Source: Shewanella glacialipiscicola
Lineage (GTDB): Bacteria; Pseudomonadota; Gammaproteobacteria; Enterobacterales; Shewanellaceae
NCBI RefSeq assembly: GCF_023283485.1
Contig: NZ_JAKILU010000007.1
Coordinates: 1 to 64,000, forward strand
Direction of reading: 5' to 3'
Length of the DNA: 64,000 nucleotides
The notes under the pieces are model-generated. The model made no database searches. It was not told where the DNA came from and saw nothing but the letters and a program-made list of their open reading frames with translations. Every line of letters starts with the position of its first letter. Within the stretch, counting starts at the first letter, position 1. Positions 17,789 through 27,278 of this stretch are shown here, one piece after another. The translations under genes and the position numbers were made by a program.

Positions 17789-18331
17789 TCACTTTATGAG
17801 TTTGATTAATGCTCTAAAGCGATCACCCTGTGCTTGGTGCTGTAATTCAAATAATAACGATTCCACATTGGTTAACTGCGCCCCTTGTGCTGTCATCATC
17901 TGGATCCCAAGCTGTTTATTGTCAGCACTGCGTGAGGAGACGCCATCAGCAACGATATGCACTGCATATTGTTGTTCGATAAGATCGCAACAGGTTTGGT
18001 AAACACAAACGTGGGTTTCAATACCTGCGAGTAATACATGTTTGCGATTTTCCTTCGTGAGTGCTTGTGCAAACTCTTCACAGTGCCAGCCGCTAAAATG
18101 CTGTTTGGCTATAGGGGAGCTGGTTTTATTCAGTAAGGTTTGTAGCTCAGAGCTGGTGGTGCCAAGTTTATCTGGTAGTTGTTCTAACCAGAGTATGGGG
18201 ATTTCAAATAATTGTGCACCTTGAATTAAGGTCTGTAGCTGTTGGTGCAATTTTTCACTGTTATCCATGATTTGTGCGAGTTTTCCCTGCACATCGACGA
18301 TAACAAGAACACATTCTTCGGGTTTTAACAT
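17789..18331 (-). CDS. Isochorismatase-like cysteine hydrolase (YcaC type)
   Basis: A 180-residue protein of the isochorismatase-like hydrolase superfamily. The candidate catalytic triad is Asp in VIVDVQGKL (near residue 13), a Lys before HFSG (about 97) and Cys in GIETHVCVYQT (about 129). The substrate is unknown; small single-domain members include YcaC. GGAAGG sits 4 bases before the ATG. It is convergent with nrfA and separated from glnK by a 330-base promoter region. Confidence 0.85.
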   Translation of the reverse strand: MLKPEECVLVIVDVQGKLAQIMDNSEKLHQQLQTLIQGAQLFEIPILWLEQLPDKLGTTSSELQTLLNKTSSPIAKQHFSGWHCEEFAQALTKENRKHVLLAGIETHVCVYQTCCDLIEQQYAVHIVADGVSSRSADNKQLGIQMMTAQGAQLTNVESLLFELQHQAQGDRFRALIKLIK

Positions 18332-18486
18332 CGGGCCTTCCTTCTGCGCTTGATGATTATCTTAGTCTTATCTTTGTTATTAGGACTGCGTGGTTTAGTT
18401 CTTACTTCATTTTCTACTTACCCAGTAAACCCCAATTTAACTCTGTTACCAATAGGCCTAAGGTCGAATGGTTACCGTAGCGGCAT

Positions 18487-18543
18487 TGCTCATTAAAAGA
18501 GCAGGCTTTATCTTTCACTGCCCTTTTATGGTGCAGTCATCGC
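18487..18543 (+). promoter_or_regulatory. Sigma-54-type promoter with possible NtrC site for glnK-amtB
   Basis: TGGTGCAGTCATCGC (18529-18543) keeps the GG at -24 and GC at -12 with the exact spacing of sigma-54 promoters. Just upstream, TGCTC-N7-GAGCA (18487-18503) is a 17-bp dyad like an NtrC site with one symmetric change. Both fit nitrogen-limitation control of glnK-amtB. Confidence 0.55.
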
Positions 18544-18624
18544 CTAGAAAAATAGCTTTTTATAGTGTTAATGACTAAAAATTAACATCTTAAATATATG
18601 GCCTAATGATTGAATTGTCTTTGA

Positions 18625-18999
<375 letters not shown>

Positions 19000-19009
19000 G
19001 GGGCTAACA

Positions 19010-20260
19010 ATGGAAGAGTTAACAAAATTAGGCAGTACAGTCACTGAATTACGCTTTGCGCTTGATACATTTTACTTTTTAGTTTCAGGTGCTTTGGTTA
19101 TGTGGATGGCCGCGGGGTTTGCAATGTTAGAGGCGGGTTTAGTCCGCTCTAAAAATACCACTGAAATATTAACAAAGAACGTGATTTTATATTCAATTGC
19201 CTGCGTTATGTACTTGCTCGTTGGTTATAACATTATGTACGTAGATAACGCTGAAGGGGGATGGTTACCTAGTTTAGGTACGCTAATCGGCTCTCAATCT
19301 GCAGACGCAAGTCATGCGCTCGAAGCTGATTTCTTCTTCCAAGTCGTCTTTGTTGCCACGGCGATGTCGATTGTCTCTGGGGCTGTGGCTGAACGGATGA
19401 AGTTATGGGCTTTTCTGTTCTTTTCCGTGGTAATGACAGGGATTATTTATCCTGTTGAAGGTTATTGGACGTGGGGACAAGGGTTTATCACTAAACTGGG
19501 TTTTGTAGACTTTGCGGGTAGCGGTATCGTGCATATGACGGGAGCTACGGCTGCAATAGTGGGAGTATTATTATTGGGGCCGCGTAAGGGGAAATATGGT
19601 CCTAACGGACAAGTGAATCCTATACCAGGCTCTAACTTACCTATGGCAACCTTAGGGATGTTTATTTTGTGGATGGGATGGTTTGGTTTCAACGGCGGCT
19701 CGCAATTAATGCTCTCGGATGCGGCGAATGCCAGCTCAGTCGCTAAAGTGTTCGTTAACACTAATACCGCCGCCGCTTGTGGTGCAATCTCGGCTCTTAT
19801 TGTGTGCAAGATGATTTGGGGCAAAGCAGATCTCACTATGGTACTCAACGGTATTCTCGCTGGTTTAGTCGCCATTACTGCAGATCCATTATCTCCATCG
19901 CTATTAATGGCGGGGGTCATTGGCTTAGTGGCCGGTGCTGTTGTTATATTTTCGATAGTGGGTTTAGATCGCATCAAAATCGACGATCCTGTTGGCGCAA
20001 TTTCAGTGCACGGTGTGGCCGGATTCCTAGGGTTAATGTGTGTGCCATTATCCAACAGTGACGCGACGATCAGTGCACAGCTCACTGGGGCTGCATTGAT
20101 TTTCACTTGGGTATTGTGCTCATCATTTATAGTCTGGTATGTGATTAAAGTGACTATGGGGATCCGCGTTACCGAGGAAGAGGAATATAACGGTATGGAT
20201 TCTTCTGATTGCGGTATTGATGCGTACCCTGAGTTCGTCACAGTGAAAAGTGCGAGTTGA
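19010..20260 (+). CDS. amtB: Ammonium transporter AmtB
   Basis: An inner-membrane ammonium channel of 416 residues with about eleven membrane helices. Typical motifs are FAMLEAGLVRSKN, DFAGSGIVHMTGATAAIVG carrying the first pore His, and GAISVHGVAGFLG carrying the second. The ATG at 19010 follows AAGGGG; an earlier in-frame ATG falls inside glnK. There is no obvious signal peptide, unlike E. coli AmtB. A UUCG-looped terminator ends the operon. Confidence 0.96.
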   Translation: MEELTKLGSTVTELRFALDTFYFLVSGALVMWMAAGFAMLEAGLVRSKNTTEILTKNVILYSIACVMYLLVGYNIMYVDNAEGGWLPSLGTLIGSQSADASHALEADFFFQVVFVATAMSIVSGAVAERMKLWAFLFFSVVMTGIIYPVEGYWTWGQGFITKLGFVDFAGSGIVHMTGATAAIVGVLLLGPRKGKYGPNGQVNPIPGSNLPMATLGMFILWMGWFGFNGGSQLMLSDAANASSVAKVFVNTNTAAACGAISALIVCKMIWGKADLTMVLNGILAGLVAITADPLSPSLLMAGVIGLVAGAVVIFSIVGLDRIKIDDPVGAISVHGVAGFLGLMCVPLSNSDATISAQLTGAALIFTWVLCSSFIVWYVIKVTMGIRVTEEEEYNGMDSSDCGIDAYPEFVTVKSAS

Positions 20261-20302
20261 TAAAACACCTTGATGCATAGCGTGGTTCGAGGGATAGTAA
20301 AG

Positions 20303-20326
20303 CAGAGCTTCGGCTCTGTTTTTTTA
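20303..20326 (+). terminator. Terminator of glnK-amtB
   Basis: CAGAGC-TTCG-GCTCTG followed by a long T-run, a stable UUCG tetraloop hairpin. Confidence 0.9.
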
Positions 20327-20432
20327 TGGATGTCGTTTTTTATTGAGAGTCAATGTAGAACAAACGAGTCGGCTGAGTATTAAGCTGCTGACTAAACGAA
20401 TTTATATTATAGCGATGATTTAGGAGCTAATT

Positions 20433-20771
20433 ATGCGGTGGAATTTAAACGCAGCTCGTCGAGTTAGAAGCCTTTTTTTGATAGTTATCTCGGGTCTGAT
20501 ATCAACGACTGTTGTTGCTGGCGAAGTGATCGTTAATCGTTCGAGTGAGCCTGTAGATGCTTTTGCGGTGCGCGATCAAGTGCTTAAAGATTTTGAATGG
20601 CAGGAGTCGATTCGTCGGCAGCAACAAATTCAAATACTGCAGGCTTTACCCCTTGGCTGCATTACTGTAATACGTCCCTATCGATATTTTTCCTGTGGTG
20701 AACATCATTATCGGCCATATAATTATCAGCAGCGCGAGTTATATATTGAGATTGATCCACCTCAACAGTAG
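20433..20771 (+). CDS. Hypothetical exported protein
   Basis: A 112-residue protein I do not recognise. A basic N-terminus and hydrophobic stretch (about residues 12-29, ending TTVVAG) suggest a signal peptide. The mature part is Gln-rich in the middle (RRQQQIQIL) and has two cysteines (GCITV, FSCGEH) that could form a disulphide. TTTAGGAG precedes the ATG. It stands alone between amtB and aroG. Confidence 0.6.
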   Translation: MRWNLNAARRVRSLFLIVISGLISTTVVAGEVIVNRSSEPVDAFAVRDQVLKDFEWQESIRRQQQIQILQALPLGCITVIRPYRYFSCGEHHYRPYNYQQRELYIEIDPPQQ

Positions 20772-21018
20772 CTAGCAGGTTAACTCTGCAGTTACCGTGA
20801 AATGAACGATTGAGTGTGAATGTCATTAGATGCAACTTTTAGAGTTACTGAATTTAAAAATATATTAAAACAATCAGTTATATTTGATTTTTTCAAATAG
20901 AAACAAGTTGGTTGCATTGACGTTTCAGACTCGATAAATTTAACTCAGTATTGCAGTTGAGATCCCTTATTGCAGCGATAGAAATAGCCTAAAATACCAG
21001 CGTTGGAGCAGTAGAATT

Positions 21019-22074
21019 ATGTATTACCAAAATGATGATGTTCGCATTAAAGAAGTAAAAGAGTTACTTCCTCCTATTGCGATTCTTGAACGATTTCCTG
21101 CTTCCGAAAAAGCTTCTGCGACAGTATTTAATGCGCGCAATAATATTCACAATATTCTCGCCAAGATAGATGATCGCCTTTTAGTGGTGATTGGACCTTG
21201 TTCAATCCATGATCCTAAGGCCGCATTAGAATATGGACAGCGTTTAGTTGCGCTGCGTGAACGCTATAAAGATCAACTCGAAATTGTAATGCGAGTGTAT
21301 TTTGAGAAACCGCGAACCACTGTGGGTTGGAAAGGCTTGATTAACGATCCCTACATGGATAACAGCTTTAAACTTAATGATGGCTTACGTACCGCGCGTA
21401 AATTATTAGTGGATTTAAATGACAGCGGTATGCCAGCAGCGGGTGAGTTTCTCGATATGATCACCCCGCAATATATGGCAGATTTAATGTGTTGGGGGGC
21501 TATCGGTGCCCGTACAACAGAGTCACAGGTACATAGAGAATTAGCTTCGGGTCTCTCATGCCCAGTTGGTTTTAAAAATGGGACTGACGGCACGATTAAG
21601 GTTGCAATCGATGCGATAGGTGCCGCCAATGCGCCACATCATTTTTTATCTGTGACTAAACTAGGCCATTCGGCAATTGTCTCGACTAAGGGTAACCCTG
21701 ATTGTCATATTATTTTGCGGGGTGGTCGTGAGCCAAATTACAGTGCACCGCATGTAGCTAAAATTAGCGAACAATTATTAAAAGCTCAGCTTGCTGATAA
21801 TATTATGATCGACTTTAGTCATGCTAATAGCAGTAAAGAGTATCAACGCCAGATGGTGGTTGCTGAGGATGTAGCCTCTCAAGTTGCCGCGGGTAATACG
21901 GCTATTTTTGGTGTGATGGTTGAGAGTCATCTCGTCGCAGGTCGTCAGGATTTAATAGAAGGTCAAACATTATGCTATGGCCAGAGTGTGACCGATGCAT
22001 GTATTGGCTGGGATGATACCGAGCGACTTTTAGCCATCTTAAATAAGAGCATTATTGAACGCCGGCAGAATTAA
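21019..22074 (+). CDS. aroG: 3-deoxy-7-phosphoheptulonate synthase, class I (AroG type)
   Basis: This DAHP synthase joins phosphoenolpyruvate and erythrose 4-phosphate as the first step of aromatic amino-acid synthesis. The 351 residues align with E. coli AroG throughout, starting MYYQNDDVRIKEVKELLPP. Active-site segments include VVIGPCSIHDP (metal Cys), YFEKPRTTVGWKG, GARTTESQVHRELASG and DFSHANSSK. The N-terminal arm typical of the phenylalanine-sensitive form suggests Phe feedback, but sensitivity cannot be read with certainty. No leader peptide or operator was found. Confidence 0.95.
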   Translation: MYYQNDDVRIKEVKELLPPIAILERFPASEKASATVFNARNNIHNILAKIDDRLLVVIGPCSIHDPKAALEYGQRLVALRERYKDQLEIVMRVYFEKPRTTVGWKGLINDPYMDNSFKLNDGLRTARKLLVDLNDSGMPAAGEFLDMITPQYMADLMCWGAIGARTTESQVHRELASGLSCPVGFKNGTDGTIKVAIDAIGAANAPHHFLSVTKLGHSAIVSTKGNPDCHIILRGGREPNYSAPHVAKISEQLLKAQLADNIMIDFSHANSSKEYQRQMVVAEDVASQVAAGNTAIFGVMVESHLVAGRQDLIEGQTLCYGQSVTDACIGWDDTERLLAILNKSIIERRQN

Positions 22075-22109
22075 TTTTAATAAAAAAGTTAAGCTTAATC
22101 ATGCTGGAT

Positions 22110-22140
22110 AAAGGCGCTATATAAGCGCCTTTACTATTTT
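22110..22140 (+). terminator. Terminator of aroG
   Basis: Stem AAAGGCGCT/AGCGCCTTT with a 5-base loop, followed by a T-rich tail. It also lies next to the 3' end of the small minus-strand gene at 22148. Confidence 0.8.
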
Positions 22141-22147
22141 TTTATTA

Positions 22148-22324
22148 TTAGATTGTGCTTATTTCAGCTAAATATTCATTGGCTTTGGCTAAGCTACCAA
22201 AGGCGGCAATAAGGTTTTCTCTTCCTTTATCTTGGATCTCTGGGTTGCCTGATTCAATCATCATCCACACCCAAGTTTGGATCAGTGGTAGGGGTGGGTA
22301 CTGAACTTTAGCCGAGTCAAACAT
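22148..22324 (-). CDS. Small hypothetical protein, 58 residues
   Basis: A short minus-strand frame starting MFDSAKVQYPPLPL and ending EYLAEISTI. AAGGAA lies 5 bases upstream of the ATG, and the composition (one Trp-rich turn TWVWMMIE, an amphipathic C-terminal helix) looks coding. I do not know the family. It is convergent with aroG and uses the same terminator region. The evidence is the ribosome binding site and protein-like sequence only. Confidence 0.55.
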   Translation of the reverse strand: MFDSAKVQYPPLPLIQTWVWMMIESGNPEIQDKGRENLIAAFGSLAKANEYLAEISTI

Positions 22325-22805
22325 AACGCTTCCTTTGATCTTAATTTAATGGATATACATTAATATTATCGCGATAGCCAAGGCGTTACAATCACCCAAA
22401 CTAGAGGGCGATATTAACAAATCCTGGCTGTTTTCATAACTATTTAGACGATACTTAGCGCGAAAACGAAAAATAATCAGTAATTGGAGTTATCTTGATA
22501 AAAGCTTACCAATAGCATTATGGCGCTAATATTCTATTTTAATCGGCGATTACTGTTGAAATTATAAGCATCGATGAGAATACTGACCGCGGTATCATTT
22601 TGCTCGATATGAATAATTAAAGCCGAGCTAGATGCATCAACTTTTACCGTTGAATTAGGTTAAGATAACCAGCCTCACACAGTAAGCTGGTCGGGCGGTC
22701 GGAGAATGGAATCAATTTTATTTTATTCACGCTTTACCTGTCTCACACTGCTTATTTTAGCTCGGCATTATTACAGCTAATCTAACTCATTAAAGGTTAT
22801 ATTCC
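22325..22805. other. Intergenic region before the ABC exporter gene
   Basis: About 480 AT-rich bases with no convincing gene. The inverted pair GCCGAGCTA (22622-22630) and TAGCTCGGC (22758-22766) and a CCAGC...GCTGG hairpin near 22671-22692 are visible; neither has a clear role. Confidence 0.4.
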
Positions 22806-24602
22806 ATGCGCCCAACGCACTATTTAGACGGTCCGGTTGAGAGGTTAAACTGGCATGTGATGAAGTTACTTTGGCCTTATTTGTTGGAATACAAAGGCCG
22901 TATAGCACTAGCAATGTCATGTTTGGTTGTGGCTAAACTCACCAGTCTTGCGTTACCTTTTATTTTAAAACACTTGGTTGATACTTTAGATGCCGATAAA
23001 ACGGTGCAAGCACTGAGTGTGCCGGTAGGGTTAGTCTTAGCCTATGGCGCAGTGCGCTTGTTGACGGCAATTACAGGGGAGATCCGTGATACCTTGTTTG
23101 GTCGCGTGACTGAGCGGGCGATTCGGCGCTTAGGACTGGCCGTATTTGAGCATTTACACCGTCTTGATCTCGATTTTCACCTAGAGCGTAAAACCGGTGG
23201 TCTATCCCGAGATATTGAACGCGGTACCAGCGGTGTGAGTTTTCTCATGCGCTTTATGGTGTTTAATATTGTGCCCACGTTACTTGAAATTGTCATGGTT
23301 ATCGGCATTTTCTTCTTCAACTATGGTATCGCTTTTGCGGCAATCACTTTTGTGGCTGTGCTGGCTTATATTATTTTTTCAGTGGTGGCGACTGAGTGGC
23401 GCACCGAATACGTACGCGATGCCGCTAAGGCTGACTCCTTATCAAATACCCGTGCTATCGATAGTTTATTGAACTATGAAACCGTAAAGTATTTTAATAA
23501 TGAGCAATACGAGTCTAGTCGTTACGATCAAGCGCTTGAGCAGTGGGAAGTAGCAAAACGTAAAAACCGTTTATCTTTGTTTGCACTTAATGGTGGTCAG
23601 GCTGTCATTATTGCCTTAGCAATGACGGCTATGATGGCGTTGGCGGCCTACCGAGTCACCTATGGCGATATGACATTAGGTGATTTTGTATTGATTAATG
23701 CCTTTATGATGCAGCTGTTTTTACCCCTCAATTTTTTAGGTTTTGTATATCGCGAAATTCGCGGTGCATTAGCCAATATTGAACGCATGTTCAGCTTGCT
23801 CGATAAGCACCCGATGATCGTTGATTCACCCCAAGCATTAGATTTTCAGCCTTCAAAGGGAGAGCTTTCTTTTGAACAGGTGAGTTTCAGTTATGATGAG
23901 CGCCCCATTCTTCGGGATGTGAGTTTTAAGGTCGCTGCGGGTAAAAAGGTCGCCGTCGTAGGCGATAGCGGCGCGGGTAAGTCGACGCTGATTAAACTGT
24001 TATTTCGATTTTACGACGTAGACCAAGGCGCGATTAAAATTGATGGTCAAGATATCCGCCATCTTACGCAAGACGCATTGCGACGCGCTATTGCCATAGT
24101 GCCGCAAGATACTGTGCTATTTAACGATTCGTTAGTTGAGAACATACGTTATGGCCGACCGAGTGCGAGCGACGAAGAAGTACGAAATGCGATTAAACTG
24201 GCACACTTAGAACAGTTCATTGACTCACTTGCTCAGGGATGGGACACCAAAGTGGGCGAACGCGGCTTAAAGCTCTCTGGCGGTGAAAAACAACGGGTTG
24301 CAATCGCAAGGGCCATCTTAAAAGGCTCACCTGTATTGGTTTTTGATGAAGCGACATCTTCACTTGATAGCCGTTCTGAACAGGCTATTTTGTCGGCTCT
24401 GCGTGAAGTAGCTAAGGGGCATACTAGCCTAGTAGTGGCTCACAGATTATCGACTATAGTCGATGCCGACCAAATTGTGGTATTAAGCCAAGGAGAGATT
24501 GTTGAGCAAGGCAATCATCAGACATTACTCTTAGCAAATGGCTTATATGCCAAATTATGGCGAATACAAAATGAGCAGCAGCATGCGCACCTAAGCAGCT
24601 AA
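22806..24602 (+). CDS. Atm1-type ABC exporter (fused permease and ATPase)
   Basis: A 598-residue half transporter working as a homodimer in the inner membrane. The N-terminal part holds six membrane helices (about residues 35-330). The ATPase domain has Walker A GDSGAGKST, signature LSGGEKQRVAIARA, Walker B VLVFDEATSSLD and the switch His in VAHRLST. The sequence fits the Atm1/HMT1 subgroup (heavy-metal tolerance, glutathione-conjugate export, iron-sulphur-related cargo) better than MsbA. No partner genes lie nearby, so the substrate is inferred only from the family. Confidence 0.88.
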   Translation: MRPTHYLDGPVERLNWHVMKLLWPYLLEYKGRIALAMSCLVVAKLTSLALPFILKHLVDTLDADKTVQALSVPVGLVLAYGAVRLLTAITGEIRDTLFGRVTERAIRRLGLAVFEHLHRLDLDFHLERKTGGLSRDIERGTSGVSFLMRFMVFNIVPTLLEIVMVIGIFFFNYGIAFAAITFVAVLAYIIFSVVATEWRTEYVRDAAKADSLSNTRAIDSLLNYETVKYFNNEQYESSRYDQALEQWEVAKRKNRLSLFALNGGQAVIIALAMTAMMALAAYRVTYGDMTLGDFVLINAFMMQLFLPLNFLGFVYREIRGALANIERMFSLLDKHPMIVDSPQALDFQPSKGELSFEQVSFSYDERPILRDVSFKVAAGKKVAVVGDSGAGKSTLIKLLFRFYDVDQGAIKIDGQDIRHLTQDALRRAIAIVPQDTVLFNDSLVENIRYGRPSASDEEVRNAIKLAHLEQFIDSLAQGWDTKVGERGLKLSGGEKQRVAIARAILKGSPVLVFDEATSSLDSRSEQAILSALREVAKGHTSLVVAHRLSTIVDADQIVVLSQGEIVEQGNHQTLLLANGLYAKLWRIQNEQQHAHLSS

Positions 24603-24682
24603 TAGTCCAAGATAATTCAGTCTTTATTCAGCTTTAACTCTCTATACTCAATGGCAATACATCAATCGGAAGAGATTCAAGC

Positions 24683-24940
24683 ATGAAAAATATGACACTG
24701 AGAGTGAATATTGAAGGCAAAGAAGAAAAAGTCGCCACTGATTGGTATGCCATTATGGCAACATTGAAAGATCGCGGTGTCGACTATGGCTCATTACAAC
24801 GTATTTACGCTGAGCTAAATGCGGGGCTATTAGTGACGACTCGCAGTCTTACCTTAGCAAAGGTCAATGCAGAAATGGTGCTTGCAGGGGTTATCCGTGA
24901 GATGAATATGCCAGCAAGTTATAGTATGGGCCGACGTTAG
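24683..24940 (+). CDS. Conserved hypothetical protein, 85 residues
   Basis: A small soluble protein with no recognised domain. It begins with a beta-like segment (MTLRVNIEGKEEKV) followed by helical stretches and ends in a basic tail SMGRR. It sits 80 bases after the ABC exporter gene on the same strand; GGAAGAG precedes the ATG. It could be co-transcribed with the exporter, as no terminator was seen between them. Confidence 0.6.
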   Translation: MKNMTLRVNIEGKEEKVATDWYAIMATLKDRGVDYGSLQRIYAELNAGLLVTTRSLTLAKVNAEMVLAGVIREMNMPASYSMGRR

Positions 24941-25054
24941 GTAAGTAAAGGCGAGAGGGGTAATGTAAAAACACAAGGTAGGAAGTCGAGCGCGGTTGTT
25001 AGTCTCAATACCCCTGAAAACCTATATGCTAGAAATGCTCAGCGTAACAAAAAA

Positions 25055-25264
25055 TCAAGCTTTATCGTTTAGCTTTGCTGCTTTCCAACCTTCACATAAT
25101 AGATTTAGTTTAGGTGTCGATTCATCAATGAGAGTGAGCCTAATAATCTGTCCCTCACGAAAACATACCATCTCGCCTTCGATCTCCGTTAAACGGTTGC
25201 AGCTTTTACAGCTCGAGTTGACAGTTTTACTGAGTGGCTGCTGGCTTAAGAAACTAGGTTTCAA
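25055..25264 (-). CDS. Small Cys-containing hypothetical protein with TTG start
   Basis: A 69-residue frame with CKSC near residue 19 and two further cysteines (MVCFREG, NLLCEGW), suggesting a metal-binding or disulphide-linked fold. The start is TTG, backed by AAGGA 6 bases upstream. A plus-strand frame covers the same DNA, but it lacks a good ribosome binding site and looks less protein-like. Family unknown. Confidence 0.45.
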   Translation of the reverse strand: MKPSFLSQQPLSKTVNSSCKSCNRLTEIEGEMVCFREGQIIRLTLIDESTPKLNLLCEGWKAAKLNDKA

Positions 25265-25760
25265 GGTATTTCCTTATGTTTTGTGTAGGTAAGATTATCA
25301 AAATGTTGTCTTACCTCACGGATTTTACCTCTTTTGTGGTACAGATTCAAATATACCTTATCTAGATACAGTGTAGACGAAAGTTTTACAGTCCAGTCGC
25401 CGCGCGTGGTTTAAGCCTGCTGGGTATATGCGCATAGTATTTGTCGAGTGAAACTGAACACTATGCCTTTATACATATTTTTAGGTGCGCGGGATACCCT
25501 GTTACATTTTGCTCGATTAAAAGGAAGTTCTTCCCTATCTTGGGCAAAAAAGTATTATTTAAAAATTCGCCTTATTTCTCGAATAAGTATCTAAAGTGGC
25601 TAATGACGGGATATTTATGCTTAACCGCTTGCTGAGTCTTTATTTTGTCAGCGATATACATATCGATGAGCACTAGAACCCAAGAACTACCAGAATCCAA
25701 AAGAGTGCAGAAAACAGATCCAGCCCCTACATAACATTGAGCTTACTCATATTATTGTCC
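25265..25760. other. Intergenic region with no recognisable feature
   Basis: About 500 AT-rich bases between two minus-strand genes. Short frames exist but have no ribosome binding site or recognisable protein. I see no terminator, repeat or RNA motif of note. Confidence 0.4.
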
Positions 25761-26339
25761 TTATTCTTGTCCGTAACGGGTCGCGATTAGGCTCGCTGGT
25801 TGTCCATCATTAAGCGAGAGTATAAACAGCTGGCTGTAATCATCTTCATTAATCGCTTGGATTTCAGGCCCGCCAAGGGCTTTGATGATGAGCGGCACAG
25901 TGTCGGAGTGACCTGCAATCAGTGTATTACCTTGCACGGCATGCACTTGCTCAACAATATGCTGAATATGTTGTTCGATAGGATTGGCAGCCTCCACTAT
26001 TGTTACCGGTAAATGGCGTTCCTCAGCGATGGGCGCAAGCGTTTGCTGGGTCCGCTGATACTGTGTTGCAACGAGTTGCGATAGCGGCGTGCGATGTAGA
26101 GCAGTAATCAGTGACGTCGCGCGCATGACTCCCTGAGGAGACAAGGGTGGGTCCTTCGCTGACACATTAGCTTTTTCGGCATGTCTGATAATAATTATCA
26201 ATCGATTTTCCGCATTAGCTTGGCTCATCGGCGCGATATTTAGACTCATGAATATAATAAACGCCAGTAGGTTAAATCGTTTTATACACATCAGTGAATG
26301 ACATTTAACCACATGATTAATGAGACGACTTACTGCCAT
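25761..26339 (-). CDS. Histidine phosphatase superfamily protein (SixA-like), exported
   Basis: A 192-residue histidine phosphatase. The catalytic RHAEK motif follows LIIIIRHAEK (about residue 54) and the second His is in IAGHSDTVP. The N-terminus has a hydrophobic segment ending SQANA, so the enzyme probably works in the periplasm; the start may be at the internal Met before CIKRFNLL. The substrate cannot be told from the sequence: small exported members may act on phosphosugars or other phosphomonoesters. Confidence 0.82.
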   Translation of the reverse strand: MAVSRLINHVVKCHSLMCIKRFNLLAFIIFMSLNIAPMSQANAENRLIIIIRHAEKANVSAKDPPLSPQGVMRATSLITALHRTPLSQLVATQYQRTQQTLAPIAEERHLPVTIVEAANPIEQHIQHIVEQVHAVQGNTLIAGHSDTVPLIIKALGGPEIQAINEDDYSQLFILSLNDGQPASLIATRYGQE

Positions 26340-26551
26340 TGTGTAATATCCTTTATTAGCATTTATGGGTAATCAGTTTGGCAACAGCGATGTATTAGCG
26401 GTCATAAAAATAGCTAACTTATGCAGGGTATATCAGAACCTTATGGCTTCGATGGTACTTCAATTCTAAAAATTACTAAAGCTGGTTGAATTTTGGTCGA
26501 TAATTAAGTTAACCCAATAATCAAATTAACTTGAGCTGAATGGAAGCCATC

Positions 26552-27163
26552 ATGGAAATTAATAAATCTCCCCAAGTGCAAAGTACAGCTTTGCCACAGA
26601 AAAAATATGCTGAAAACGCGGCGCCTAAGAATACCGATGTGAGTGATTTAAAAGAACCTAAAGTTACCTCTAAGCAAACCGCTCAGCAAACAAGTAAACA
26701 ACTGATGAATCAGGCGATCTTATCGGCGCAGCAGGACGTCAATATTAAATCCGGTGACCAGTCTATGGTATTACTTTATCGTGCTGCGATAGAGTCGATT
26801 AATAAAGAGTTAGCGCCAACGATGGGAGAGAACGCCATTCAAACCGTTTATGACAATGGCGTCGATACTTCACCTGAAGCCACCGCAGAGCGGATTGTGA
26901 GCTTTGCGACTAAGTTTTTTAGTGTTCATCAGCAGCAACATTCAGGTATGAATCTAGACGACCAACTTGAGAGTTTTATGGGCATTATTGGTGGTGCTAT
27001 TGATAGTGGTTTTAAGGATGCAAAGGATATTTTATCTGGCCTTAAAGTGCTGCAGGGAGATATCGCCACGGGTGTTGATAAAACTTATGCTCTAGTACAA
27101 GACGGTCTACAAGCTTTTAGAGATAGTATTAAGCCAAAATCGCAAGATACCCAAGCCGATTAA
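26552..27163 (+). CDS. DUF5610 domain-containing protein
   Basis: A roughly 203-residue protein with a low-complexity, Lys/Gln/Thr-rich N-terminus (about 60 residues) and a C-terminal DUF5610-like domain containing VSFATKFFSVHQQQH and FMGIIGGAIDSGFKDAKDIL. No signal peptide or membrane helix. Function unknown. The ATG at 26552 is preferred because GGAAG lies 5 bases upstream; another ATG occurs four codons earlier. A good terminator follows. Confidence 0.7.
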   Translation: MEINKSPQVQSTALPQKKYAENAAPKNTDVSDLKEPKVTSKQTAQQTSKQLMNQAILSAQQDVNIKSGDQSMVLLYRAAIESINKELAPTMGENAIQTVYDNGVDTSPEATAERIVSFATKFFSVHQQQHSGMNLDDQLESFMGIIGGAIDSGFKDAKDILSGLKVLQGDIATGVDKTYALVQDGLQAFRDSIKPKSQDTQAD

Positions 27164-27198
27164 AGCTAATGTTTTATTAAACATTTTTAGGTAAAGAG

Positions 27199-27220
27199 CC
27201 CCTTGAAATAAGGGGTTTTT
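27199..27220 (+). terminator. Terminator of the DUF5610 gene
   Basis: CCCCTT-GAAAT-AAGGGG followed by TTTTT. Confidence 0.85.
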
Positions 27221-27278
27221 GTTGTGTGGATAACAGTCTATGCTAGGGTCTATCTAACGTTTCGCTTGAGGGCAAGTT

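Noticed and set aside
19462..20268. Long minus-strand frame opposite amtB
   Set aside because: It is antisense to a well-supported transporter gene, and its sequence is a by-product of hydrophobic codons on the other strand.
20820..21018. TyrR or TrpR operator upstream of aroG
   Set aside because: No stretch fits either consensus well enough to report.
24996..25292. A 98-residue plus-strand protein overlapping the Cys-containing minus-strand frame
   Set aside because: No convincing ribosome binding site and no protein-like pattern; the opposite strand has a Shine-Dalgarno and CxxC.
25441..25635. A 64-residue plus-strand frame in the 25265-25760 gap
   Set aside because: No ribosome binding site, no recognisable sequence.
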